Below are positions 18,597 through 25,711 of a stretch of 64,000 nucleotides of DNA, one piece after another. The notes under the pieces are model-generated. The model was not told where the DNA came from and searched no databases. It saw only the letters and a program-made list of their open reading frames with translations. The DNA is from DATAGF01 sp963813355 (lineage in GTDB: Bacteria > Actinomycetota > Thermoleophilia > Miltoncostaeales > Miltoncostaeaceae). Made by a program: the position numbers and the translations under genes. The DNA lies in contig CAWEYS010000017.1 in the NCBI GenBank assembly GCA_963813355.1, forward strand, positions 75,657 to 139,656, read 5' to 3'. Position 1 is the stretch's first letter. Every line of letters starts with the position of its first letter.

Positions 18597-19487
18597 TCAG
18601 GTCCCCACCCGCCCTGCAGGGCGCCGCGTCCGGCGAGGCCCCCAGCCCTTCTGGCCCACCGCGAGGCCGAACCCGGGCAGCAGCTCGATCCAGGCCGTGC
18701 GGTCGAAGCCGGCCTCCTCGAACAGCGCCCGGAACTCCTCGGGGGTGTGGAACCCGATCCAGCCGGGATCGGTCCTCGCCGCGAACGGCGCGCTCATGCG
18801 GTTGAACCAGGCCGGACCGGGGTCGACCACGCAGTAGACGCCGCCCGGCCGGAGGCAGCGCAGCATGGAGGCGGCGGCCGCGGCCGGCTCCGGGTAGTGG
18901 TGGTGGGCGAGGCAGTTGTAGATCAGGTCGAAGGCGCCGGTGAAGGTGCGCGGGAGCCGCCCGACGTCGGCCTGGAAGAACGCGCAGTGATCCAGCACCT
19001 TCGCCCGGGCGGCCCGGTGCGCGGCCCGCACCATCCCCTCGGCGAGGTCGACCCCGACGACCTCGCCCTGGGGGACGAGGCGGGCGACGCGCTGGAGCTC
19101 GCGGCCCGGTCCGCAGCCGGCGTCGAGCACCCGGGCGTCGGGGCCGATGTAGCGCCGGATCACCTCCAGGGCCTCGTCGAAGATCGGCCGGGAGAAGGGC
19201 TGCACGAACCCGGCGTACGCCTCGGCCGTGCGATCGAACTCCTCGACCAGGTGCTCGTGATCCGCCGGGCGATCCAGGAGCACCGGGCCGTCGTGCCGGC
19301 GCGAGAAGCGCGGGCCGAGGCCGCGCCGGGGCAGCCCCACCGGCTCGTCGCCGACCACCGCGGCCGACACGGGGACGCCCGCCCGCTTGAGCGCCTGGGT
19401 CGGGTAGAGGACCGACGCCGCGTAGGTCCACATCGCGCCGGCCAGCAGCGCCCCCCCGGCGGCCTCAGCGTGCGCGGCGTGGGCCAT
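18597..19487 (-). CDS. class I SAM-dependent methyltransferase
   Basis: A 296-residue protein. The Rossmann SAM-binding motif I is VLDAGCGPGRELQRVA (about residues 120-135), followed by VVGVDLAEGMV and the motif IV-like FDLIYNCLAHHHY. An N-terminal extension of about 80 residues begins with a hydrophobic stretch (GALLAGAMWTYAASVLY). It is the last gene of the leftward isoprenoid operon and overlaps the preceding gene by 23 nt. In that setting the substrate may be a prenyl lipid or quinone-like compound, but this is inference from neighbours. ATG 19487 has AAGG upstream. Confidence 0.85.
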   Translation of the reverse strand: MAHAAHAEAAGGALLAGAMWTYAASVLYPTQALKRAGVPVSAAVVGDEPVGLPRRGLGPRFSRRHDGPVLLDRPADHEHLVEEFDRTAEAYAGFVQPFSRPIFDEALEVIRRYIGPDARVLDAGCGPGRELQRVARLVPQGEVVGVDLAEGMVRAAHRAARAKVLDHCAFFQADVGRLPRTFTGAFDLIYNCLAHHHYPEPAAAAASMLRCLRPGGVYCVVDPGPAWFNRMSAPFAARTDPGWIGFHTPEEFRALFEEAGFDRTAWIELLPGFGLAVGQKGWGPRRTRRPAGRVGT

Positions 19488-20043
19488 CGTCTGCCTTCTT
19501 GCGGGTCGACGCGGTGGAACGGCGGCGCGGCGCGGGGGCCTCCTTCGCGGCGAGTCGGCGAACGGTAATCGAGAGGCCGCGGCTCACGAGGCCCGGGACC
19601 GTGACCTCCCCCCGGTATCCGACGCCGGTCTCCAGGGCCTCGTCGATGGTGGCCACCACCCGCACCAGCACCTGCTCGCCCGGGTCGAGGACGACCACCT
19701 CGGGGTCGAAGGCCAGCCTCGGGCGAAGCTCGCGGCCGTCCTCGCTGGCGAAGGCCGAGGCCACGACCGGCGAGGACATCCCCTCGCTCAGCAGGTTCTC
19801 CACGATGAAGGCCCCCTCGGCGCGTGCGCCGGCCTCGGCCTCCAGCACGAGCGCCGGAGCGCTCGTCCCGGCCGCCGGGGGCGGGGCCGAGGGCGCCGCC
19901 CGCCGGGTCGCCGCGGCGGCGGAGGCCGGAAGCCCGGCGCCCAGGCTGCCGACCGCTCCGGCGACGGCGCGCACGTAGTCGACGCTCAGGCGCCCCACCG
20001 CCTCGTAGTAGCGCAGGTTCGCCTGGAAGACCCGGCGCCACAC
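19465..20043 (-). CDS. unknown protein: amphipathic helix, beta-sandwich and basic tail
   Basis: I do not recognise a named family. The first 30 residues look like one long amphipathic helix (VFQANLRYYEAVGRLSVDYV). A low-complexity linker follows, then a beta-sandwich-like region (residues 65-165; EGAFIVENLLSEGMSSPVV, VVVLDPGEQVLVRVVATID) and a basic tail (RRRSTASTRKK). The plan matches the protein at 24068-24622 of the same operon, so they may be distant paralogues. GTG 20043 is the only usable start, but the preceding in-frame residues (APLPDRQDVEE) look coding, so the true start may be a rarer codon upstream. Confidence 0.6.
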   Translation of the reverse strand: MWRRVFQANLRYYEAVGRLSVDYVRAVAGAVGSLGAGLPASAAAATRRAAPSAPPPAAGTSAPALVLEAEAGARAEGAFIVENLLSEGMSSPVVASAFASEDGRELRPRLAFDPEVVVLDPGEQVLVRVVATIDEALETGVGYRGEVTVPGLVSRGLSITVRRLAAKEAPAPRRRSTASTRKKADDGPRRAR

Positions 20044-20077
20044 CTCCTCGACGTCCTGGCGGTCGGGCAGGGGAGCC

Positions 20078-20695
20078 TCAGTCCCGATGCGGGCAGGGCC
20101 GCTGGCAGTAGAAGTGGTCGTACCAGTGGTGGACGAGGTCCGGGCAGTCGTCGACGTCGATCTCGTGACAGCAGTCGCCGGCCCGCGAGGCGACCCTGAC
20201 CGTCCAGCGAAGGACGTGGTCGTGGCACCCGCGCACCCAGATGAGCGCCTCGTGCTCCTCGCCGACCCCGGCCTTGGCCGGGATGGCCACGCTCGCGACC
20301 ACGAGGCCGCGCTCCAGCGGACCGAGCCCCAGGCTGGACGGGTCGAGCGTCACCCCCGCCGAGTCCGGCCGGGCCTGGACCGCGACCTTGCGCGGCGACG
20401 CCCCGCAGTTGGTCACCCGCAGCCGCAGGGTCGCGGTGCCCCCCGCGCAGACGTGGCTGCGGACCTCCCCGAGCTCCCGAGGCATCCAGCAGGGCGGCGG
20501 GATGTCGCATCCACAGCCGCGCCCGGCCATCGGCACCCTCGGCATCGCGCGCTGCAGCGCGGACACGACCCCGGTCGTCCGCCGGCCCTGGAACGCGTCG
20601 AGCAGGCCCTCTCCCATCCGCACCGCCGAGTCCATCAGGCCGACGAGCCCGTCGGCCGCCTCGGCCGCTGGTCCCCGCCGGGTCGATGTGCTCAT
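20078..20695 (-). CDS. unknown Cys/His-rich beta-sandwich protein
   Basis: A 205-residue protein of unknown function. An N-terminal amphipathic helix (LVGLMDSAVRMGEGLLDAF) leads into a Cys-rich segment (GRGCGCDIPPPCW, about residue 58). A CARDB/COG1470-like beta-sandwich follows (GTATLRLRVTNCGASPRKVAV), and the C-terminus is dense in Cys and His (DCCHEIDVDDCPD, HHWYDHFYCQRPCPHRD). The last 30 residues could bind metal or form disulfides. ATG 20695 has a near-perfect AAGGAGG and overlaps the upstream gene's stop by 4 nt. Confidence 0.7.
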   Translation of the reverse strand: MSTSTRRGPAAEAADGLVGLMDSAVRMGEGLLDAFQGRRTTGVVSALQRAMPRVPMAGRGCGCDIPPPCWMPRELGEVRSHVCAGGTATLRLRVTNCGASPRKVAVQARPDSAGVTLDPSSLGLGPLERGLVVASVAIPAKAGVGEEHEALIWVRGCHDHVLRWTVRVASRAGDCCHEIDVDDCPDLVHHWYDHFYCQRPCPHRD

Positions 20696-21431
20696 CTGGC
20701 CTCCTTCCGGGTTGGCTTGCCCTCGGCGACCTCGACCCGGACCATGTAGTTCACCGCCGGCAGAGCCCATGCGCCCTCGTAGACGCGGCCGGGCCGGAGC
20801 CCGTCGGGCAGGTGGAAGGTCAGGGCCAGCTCCTGCGCCGCGCCGGGCCCGAGCTCGCCGGCCCCCGCGTCGACGGTCAGCCTGGCGAGGCCGCCGTAGC
20901 CGTGCTCGAGCTCCTCGGCGAGCCGCTCGAGGATCCGCCCTCCCTCGGCGTCCGCGCTGCGGAAGGTCCGCCCGATCGCCCGTTCGGCCCCCTCGACGTC
21001 GAACAGGCCGACCGCGTTCACCTCCCGGATGACGCAGTCGGCGTTGCCGAGATTGGCGACGAGGACGGTCGCGGCCACCCGCTCGCCGGCCCGGCCGCCC
21101 AGGATCAGCCCCCGCGGCGACAGGCGCAGGCGCATCCGGGGCTCGACCTGGAGGGTGATCTCCTCCTTGCGCCGGCCCGCCCGGACCGTTCCCCGGTATT
21201 CCCCGGGGCGCGTCGAGGGCGGCAGCGCGAGCCGCAGCCACGCCCGCCCGGACGGGCCGGGATCCCCGAGCGGCCGGACCGTGACCGACTCGACCGGGAG
21301 GCCCTCGATGTCCACCTCGACCCATCCGCATCGGCGGGCACCGAGAGCACCCCCTCGAGCCGCCGCGGCGTGCCGCGCAGGCGCGTCGGCGCCCTGGACG
21401 TGGCCCGGGATGCCCGCTTCCTGGTGGCCAC
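20692..21431 (-). CDS. unknown beta-sandwich protein (one frame break)
   Basis: Most of the protein is clear: two beta-rich segments (GLPVESVTVRPLGDPGPSG, RLSPRGLILGGRAGERVAAT) and LALTFHLPDGLRPGRVYEG near the end. The 5' part reads best in another frame from GTG 21431 (ATRKRASRATSRAPTRL to GVLSVPADADG), which has higher G/C at third positions and sits 5 bases after the preceding stop. The two frames join near 21325 if one G is restored in a GGG run (DADG then VEVDIEG). Function is unknown. It belongs with the other sandwich proteins of the operon. Confidence 0.6.
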
Positions 21432-21436
21432 CGCGC

Positions 21437-21859
21437 CTACCGCCTGGCGCGCCGCGCCGGACGAATCGCCGCCGGGGCGGCGGCTGCGGCGGCCCGGTGG
21501 TCATCGCCGCACTCCTCACAGGGGTTCGGGCGGTACGGCTCCGTGATGACCTGCGCCTCCCCGCACAGCCGCACGCACGCGAGCTCGATGCCCAGCAGGG
21601 AGAGGCCGACGCTGAAGTCGGCCGGCAGGTGCCCGCGGATGTCGGGGATCTTCTCGAGCCGGATGCCGACGTCCACGGGGTTGACCGTCAGCGTCACCGG
21701 CTTCAGGTCAACCTCGATCACCGGGAGCTTCTCCACGTACATGTGGAAGGTGTCCGGGATCCCGTCCACCGTCACCGGCCCGACGGCGCCCACCTTGGTG
21801 ATCTCAACCGGATCGACGTCAACGTCGATGTCGTAGTGAGTCGGGATCGAGACGCCCAT
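21437..21859 (-). CDS. unknown small beta-rich protein
   Basis: A 140-residue protein that I do not recognise. It alternates short beta-strand-like segments rich in Val, Asp and Ile (YDIDVDVDPVEITKVGAVG, KLPVIEVDLKPVTLTVNPVD) and ends with a CEECG pair and an alanine/arginine-rich tail. Isolated cysteines (CVRLCGEA) lie near residue 98. ATG 21859 has AAGGAG. It sits between the SCP2-like gene (64-base gap) and the frame-broken sandwich gene (5-base gap). The repeated strand pattern would suit a scaffold or shell component, but that is speculative. Confidence 0.7.
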   Translation of the reverse strand: MGVSIPTHYDIDVDVDPVEITKVGAVGPVTVDGIPDTFHMYVEKLPVIEVDLKPVTLTVNPVDVGIRLEKIPDIRGHLPADFSVGLSLLGIELACVRLCGEAQVITEPYRPNPCEECGDDHRAAAAAAPAAIRPARRARR

Positions 21860-21923
21860 CGCGCTTCTCCTTGTCGACGAGTGGGCCGATCATCCCACCG
21901 CCCCGGACGGCGGTCAAAGACGC

Positions 21924-22505
21924 TCAGAGGCGGTTCGGACGGACGTCGGCGCCATCCGGGAGCAGGTCGAGCCGGGTCAGCAGCGCGCGCTCGCGCGCGG
22001 CGACGCGCTCCGCGGGCCGCGCCGTGCCTCCGGCACGATCGCGCACCGGCCCGCGAGGCGGCTCGCGGGCCGACCGCTCCCGGTACTCCCGCGCGAGCGC
22101 CTGCAGCTCGGGGCTCCGCGACGAGGCGTCGATCAGGATCTCGATCGCGGCGAACATGGCGGCCACGGCGTCCACATCGGCGACGACGTCGAGCCGGCCG
22201 GACGAGATCGCGTCGCTGACCTCCAGGTTGCCGTCCATCAGGTCGAGCACGGTGGCGCGATCGGTGCCCCCCGCCCCGTCAACCGCGGCCGGCCCGCTCG
22301 CCGGCTCCACCACGAGCGTGCCCTCGACGAAGCGGACCTCCACCTCCTCGTCGTCGAGCCGGATCCGGGCGCGGCGGCCACCGACGACCTGCCGCATCCG
22401 GGCGAGCGCCGCGGGGTCGGCCCGCCCCAGCCTCTCGATCAGCGCGCTGACGTAGCCGCCGAGCGTCCGGCCGGCCTCGGGGGGACGGGGCGGCTCAGTC
22501 GACAT
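21924..22505 (-). CDS. probable SCP2-like lipid-carrier protein
   Basis: A 193-residue protein. Residues 45-140 follow the pattern of sterol carrier protein 2 domains: a strand pair (RIRLDDEEVEVRFVEGTLVV), then a helix-turn segment DLMDGNLEVSDAISSGRLD and VADVDAVAAMFAAIEIL, where the family has LxGxxxPxxAxxxGxLxxxGD. SCP2 domains bind acyl chains, sterols and other lipids in a hydrophobic tunnel. A charged tail follows. The ATG at 22505 overlaps the preceding gene by 11 nt. The match is by eye only and could be confirmed or refuted by profile search. Confidence 0.5.
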   Translation of the reverse strand: MSTEPPRPPEAGRTLGGYVSALIERLGRADPAALARMRQVVGGRRARIRLDDEEVEVRFVEGTLVVEPASGPAAVDGAGGTDRATVLDLMDGNLEVSDAISSGRLDVVADVDAVAAMFAAIEILIDASSRSPELQALAREYRERSAREPPRGPVRDRAGGTARPAERVAARERALLTRLDLLPDGADVRPNRL

Positions 22506-23496
22506 GCTCGACCACCGCCAGACCGGCGCCCGCCTCCTCGCGCCCTCCGATGCGGGTCGCGAACTCGAACCCGCCGACCAGCTCGTGGACGAAGCCGTAT
22601 CCGGGCTCGACGGGGTCTCCGGCGATGATCTGGGCCGCCGCCCGGGAGGTGAACCGGATCTCGACCCGGTCGGTCCCGTCGTCGGCCCGCAGCAGCAGGG
22701 TGCGCTCGAGGCGGGGCGCGGCGAGGTCGGAGTGGAGCGCGGCCAGGACTCCGGGGAGACGGCGCGGAGCGGCCTCGAGGAGGCCGTGGTGGGTCCGCTC
22801 GACCGCGGGGCCCGCGAACGTGCGCTGCCTGCCGTCCGGGTAGGCGACGTGCAGGACCCGGGATCCGCTGCGATGGGCGCGGTCGGTGAGCCGGCTGAGG
22901 AAGAAGACCGGCCCGGGGGCGGGCGCCAGGAAGCACCCCCACTCCCAGCCGAGGTCCTGACCCCAGTGCCAGCGGCCCCAGTTGTGGTCGTAGTAGGCGC
23001 TCGCCTGCCCGAGGTCGATCGACCGGCCCGCGACCGTCGCCCGTCCCCGGGAGTGGAGCCGGGGCACGACGTACCACGCGACCCAGCCCGACCCCAGGGG
23101 CTGCGGCCGCTCCCGCGGCATCGGGCGCACGAGCGCGTCGGCGACCAGGTCGAGGTCGAGGCCGTCGCCGGGCTGGCGCACCGACGCGTGCACCGTCCCG
23201 CGCGCGCCGTCAACGGCGAGGGCGACCTGCTCGAGGCCGATGCTCGTGGGGCTGATCGCCGCCTCGCCGAACCCGCGCACCTCGACGTTGCCGACCCAGC
23301 CCTCGTCGGGCAGATGGAAGAGGGCGGTCCCGATCGCCCTCGAGCGGGGGTCCGCGGGCGCTCCGTGGAGGGAGACGTTCACCAGGCCCGCGACGCCCGA
23401 CCGATGGTCGAGGACGACGAGGTGCAGCCAGTCCTTGTAGGCGGGGGCCGAGGGGTCGAACGCCGTGGGCGGCCGGAGCCCGTCGGCGATGATCAC
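22495..23496 (-). CDS. CrtC/AttH-like carotenoid or terpenoid hydratase family protein
   Basis: A 333-residue protein of the hydroxyneurosporene synthase (CrtC)/AttH lipocalin-like fold. The hallmark is SAYYDHNWGRW (residues 166-176), followed by LGWEWGCFLAP. In phototrophs CrtC adds water to the terminal double bond of an acyclic carotenoid; relatives include cyclases and other terpenoid-modifying proteins. No phytoene synthase or desaturase is nearby, so the substrate may be another prenyl chain made by this operon. GTG 23496 overlaps the preceding stop by 4 nt. No signal peptide is seen. Confidence 0.72.
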   Translation of the reverse strand: MIIADGLRPPTAFDPSAPAYKDWLHLVVLDHRSGVAGLVNVSLHGAPADPRSRAIGTALFHLPDEGWVGNVEVRGFGEAAISPTSIGLEQVALAVDGARGTVHASVRQPGDGLDLDLVADALVRPMPRERPQPLGSGWVAWYVVPRLHSRGRATVAGRSIDLGQASAYYDHNWGRWHWGQDLGWEWGCFLAPAPGPVFFLSRLTDRAHRSGSRVLHVAYPDGRQRTFAGPAVERTHHGLLEAAPRRLPGVLAALHSDLAAPRLERTLLLRADDGTDRVEIRFTSRAAAQIIAGDPVEPGYGFVHELVGGFEFATRIGGREEAGAGLAVVEHVD

Positions 23497-24071
23497 CGGA
23501 GGAGCTCGCCCCCGCGCTCGGGCGGGGGCTGCGCGCCGGGGACGACCGGGGGTACGGAGCCCATCGTCGGCGCGGCCATCGACTCGACCGCCCGGACGAC
23601 CTCGAGCGAGAAGGCCCAGAGCCCGAGCGTGAAGTCGACGAACGTCAACGGAGCCGGCTCCACCGCGTCCGCCCCCTCGGACGGCTCCGCGGGGATGGGG
23701 AGCAGCTCGAGCGTCGGCTGGAGGTCGTCGGCGAGGAGGAGCGCGAGGTCGTTCCGGAGCTGGTCGAGCACCGGGCTCGGCGGCAGGGAGGACGCCCACT
23801 CGTCGATCCGCAGCGCCGACCACAGCGCCGGGCCGTTCGTGCCGGCGCGCCCCGACTCGAGCGCCTGGCGGAGCTGCGCCCCCGCGGCGGTCGCCGCCAC
23901 CTCCCGCCCGAGGCGCGACATGCCGGCCGTGAGGGAGCCGACCGCATCGGCGCCGGAGATCATGTGAAGCGTCGCCAGCCGGGCGGTGAGCGAGGCGAGG
24001 AGCGTCGCCGTGCTCCGGCCCGCCTCCTGGGGCGCGTCCACCAGCCGGACCCGGTCCGCGGGCGGGGTCAC
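23493..24071 (-). CDS. unknown helical protein
   Basis: A 192-residue protein without a recognised family. It is mainly alpha-helical: ATLLASLTARLATLHMISG, GMSRLGREVAATAAGAQL, VLDQLRNDLALLLADDL and FTLGLWAFSLEVVRAVESM. The spacing is phasin-like or four-helix-like, and it ends with a proline-rich tail. There is no signal peptide or clear membrane span. GTG 24071 overlaps the upstream stop by 4 nt, and its own stop overlaps the CrtC-like start, so it is firmly embedded in the isoprenoid operon. Confidence 0.7.
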   Translation of the reverse strand: MTPPADRVRLVDAPQEAGRSTATLLASLTARLATLHMISGADAVGSLTAGMSRLGREVAATAAGAQLRQALESGRAGTNGPALWSALRIDEWASSLPPSPVLDQLRNDLALLLADDLQPTLELLPIPAEPSEGADAVEPAPLTFVDFTLGLWAFSLEVVRAVESMAAPTMGSVPPVVPGAQPPPERGGELLR

Positions 24072-24622
24072 GCCGAGCCCGCCTTGCGAGGCCGGGCGCC
24101 CGTCTTCCGCGCCGACGGCCGCTTCGCGCGGGTGGCGCGCGGTGCCTCGGCCTCGATCGCCGCGGGGATGCCTCCGTCGCGGAAGCCCTGCAGGATGAGC
24201 GCGCCGCGGTAGAGGCCGGTGGGGAGCTCGGCCGGCAGCGGCAGCTCGATCGTCAGCTCGCGCGACTCGTCCGGCGCGAGCAGCGTGGACGCGGGCTCGG
24301 GGGTCGCCGCCGGAAACCACGTCACTCCGGAGGCCGCCACGAGCGGCGTCAGCATGGGGGTGACGACGCAGTGCACGCGCTGGCGGTTCTCGACCTCGAC
24401 GCGGAGCTCGACCGCCGCGCCCGGGAGCCCGGCTCCACGGAGCTCGACCTCGCCGTCCGGCATCAGCACCGTGCCCGGCACGGCCGGCGCCGCCGCCCCC
24501 TGCAACCGACGGAGGTAGCGAAGGGTCTCGTCCGCCAGCCGAGCCTGGAAGTCGGTCTGGAGCCGCAGGAGATCGGCGAATGCGCCGCTGAGGCCCTCGC
24601 CGGGATCGTTGCCCACGCGCAC
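24068..24622 (-). CDS. unknown protein: phasin-like helix, beta-sandwich and basic tail
   Basis: A 184-residue protein. Residues 8-43 form a predicted amphipathic helix (LLRLQTDFQARLADETLRYL). Residues 48-155 look like an immunoglobulin-like sandwich (GEVELRGAGLPGAAVELRVE, SRELTIELPLPAELPTGLYR). The last 25 residues are Lys/Arg/Ala/Pro-rich (RAKRPSARKTGARPRK). The same plan occurs at 19465-20043. Granule-associated phasins with basic tails (PhaF/PhaM type) share the helix-plus-tail logic, but not this sandwich. GTG 24622 follows AAGGGG, 9 bases after the polyprenyl synthase stop. Confidence 0.68.
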   Translation of the reverse strand: MRVGNDPGEGLSGAFADLLRLQTDFQARLADETLRYLRRLQGAAAPAVPGTVLMPDGEVELRGAGLPGAAVELRVEVENRQRVHCVVTPMLTPLVAASGVTWFPAATPEPASTLLAPDESRELTIELPLPAELPTGLYRGALILQGFRDGGIPAAIEAEAPRATRAKRPSARKTGARPRKAGSA

Positions 24623-24631
24623 GCTCGCCCC

Positions 24632-25711
24632 TTACTTCGTCCGCTCGATCACGTAGCGCAGCATCTCACGGACGAACCGCCTGTCGTCGCCGTCGTCGCC
24701 GAGCATCGGCAGCGCGCCCTCGTCCAGCTCGAGCGCCCGCTCCGAGTACTCGGCGGCCAGGCGCCGCCCGTGCTCGAGCGAGCCGGCCCTCGTCATGGCG
24801 TCCAGCAGCCACTCGACGTCCTCCGGCGACTTCCGCGCGCGGGACGTCCTCAGGGTTCGCAGCGCGCGGGCGCGCGCCCGCGGCCGGGCCGTGCGCAGGA
24901 AGTGCAGGAGCATGACCGTCCGCTTGCCCTCCCACAGGTCGCCGCTCGTCTCCTTGCCGTAGAGGGTCTCGTCGCCCTCGAGGTTGAGCAGGTCGTCGTG
25001 GATCTGGAACGCGATCCCCGCGAGGAAGCCGAGCTCGATCAGCGGGGTCAGCTCGCCGTCGAGCGGGGTGGCCGGCCCCGGGCGCGCGCCGCAGATGACG
25101 CCCACCCGCAGCGGCGCGATCACGGTGTACCAGCAGGTCTTCTTGTACGCCATGCGCACGTAGTCCCGGTCCTCGAGGTCGAAGCGCTCGTCGGCGATCC
25201 ACCCCAGCTCGATGGCCTGGCCCTCGGCCGACTCCCGGGCCATTCGCTCGACCTCGCGGAGCACGAGCAGGGACTTGCGAACGCCGAGCGTCGCGACGTT
25301 GCCCAGCAGGAGATCGAGGGCCAGGACGTTCGTGGCGTCGCCGACGTTGATCGCCACGGGGGCGCCGTGCTCCTTGAGCATCGTCGCCCGTCCGCGCCGG
25401 AACTCGGAGGCGTCCTCGATGTCGTCGTGGACGAGGAACGCGTTGTGGAAGAGCTCGAGGGCGCTGGCCGAGAGGAGCGCCTGCTCCGTCCGCCCGCCGA
25501 CCGCTCGGCAGCTCGCGAAGCAGATGGCCGGGCGAACGCCCTTGCCCTCGCGGAACGGATAGTCGGCGAGCAGGTCGTACAGCGGCCCGTAGCCGGTCTG
25601 GCGGCGCCTGGCGAAGACCCGCTCGAGCTCCTCGAGCACGTCGCGGCGCGCCTGCGACAGCACGCGGGCGACGAGCCCGGCGTCATGGGCCGGCTTCGTC
25701 GTCGGGCTCAC
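24632..25711 (-). CDS. polyprenyl (geranylgeranyl-type) diphosphate synthase
   Basis: A 359-residue all-helical trans-prenyltransferase that extends allylic diphosphates with IPP. The first Asp-rich motif is DDIED (residues 96-100), followed by RRG. The second, at 239-247, reads DDLLNLEGD, with Asn at the fifth position where many members have Asp. The conserved GK..R near residues 56-60 (REGKGVRPA) is present. Chain length cannot be set with confidence: His and Asn (FHNAFLVHDD) precede the first motif. GTG 25711 overlaps the reductase stop by 4 nt. Confidence 0.92.
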   Translation of the reverse strand: MSPTTKPAHDAGLVARVLSQARRDVLEELERVFARRRQTGYGPLYDLLADYPFREGKGVRPAICFASCRAVGGRTEQALLSASALELFHNAFLVHDDIEDASEFRRGRATMLKEHGAPVAINVGDATNVLALDLLLGNVATLGVRKSLLVLREVERMARESAEGQAIELGWIADERFDLEDRDYVRMAYKKTCWYTVIAPLRVGVICGARPGPATPLDGELTPLIELGFLAGIAFQIHDDLLNLEGDETLYGKETSGDLWEGKRTVMLLHFLRTARPRARARALRTLRTSRARKSPEDVEWLLDAMTRAGSLEHGRRLAAEYSERALELDEGALPMLGDDGDDRRFVREMLRYVIERTK

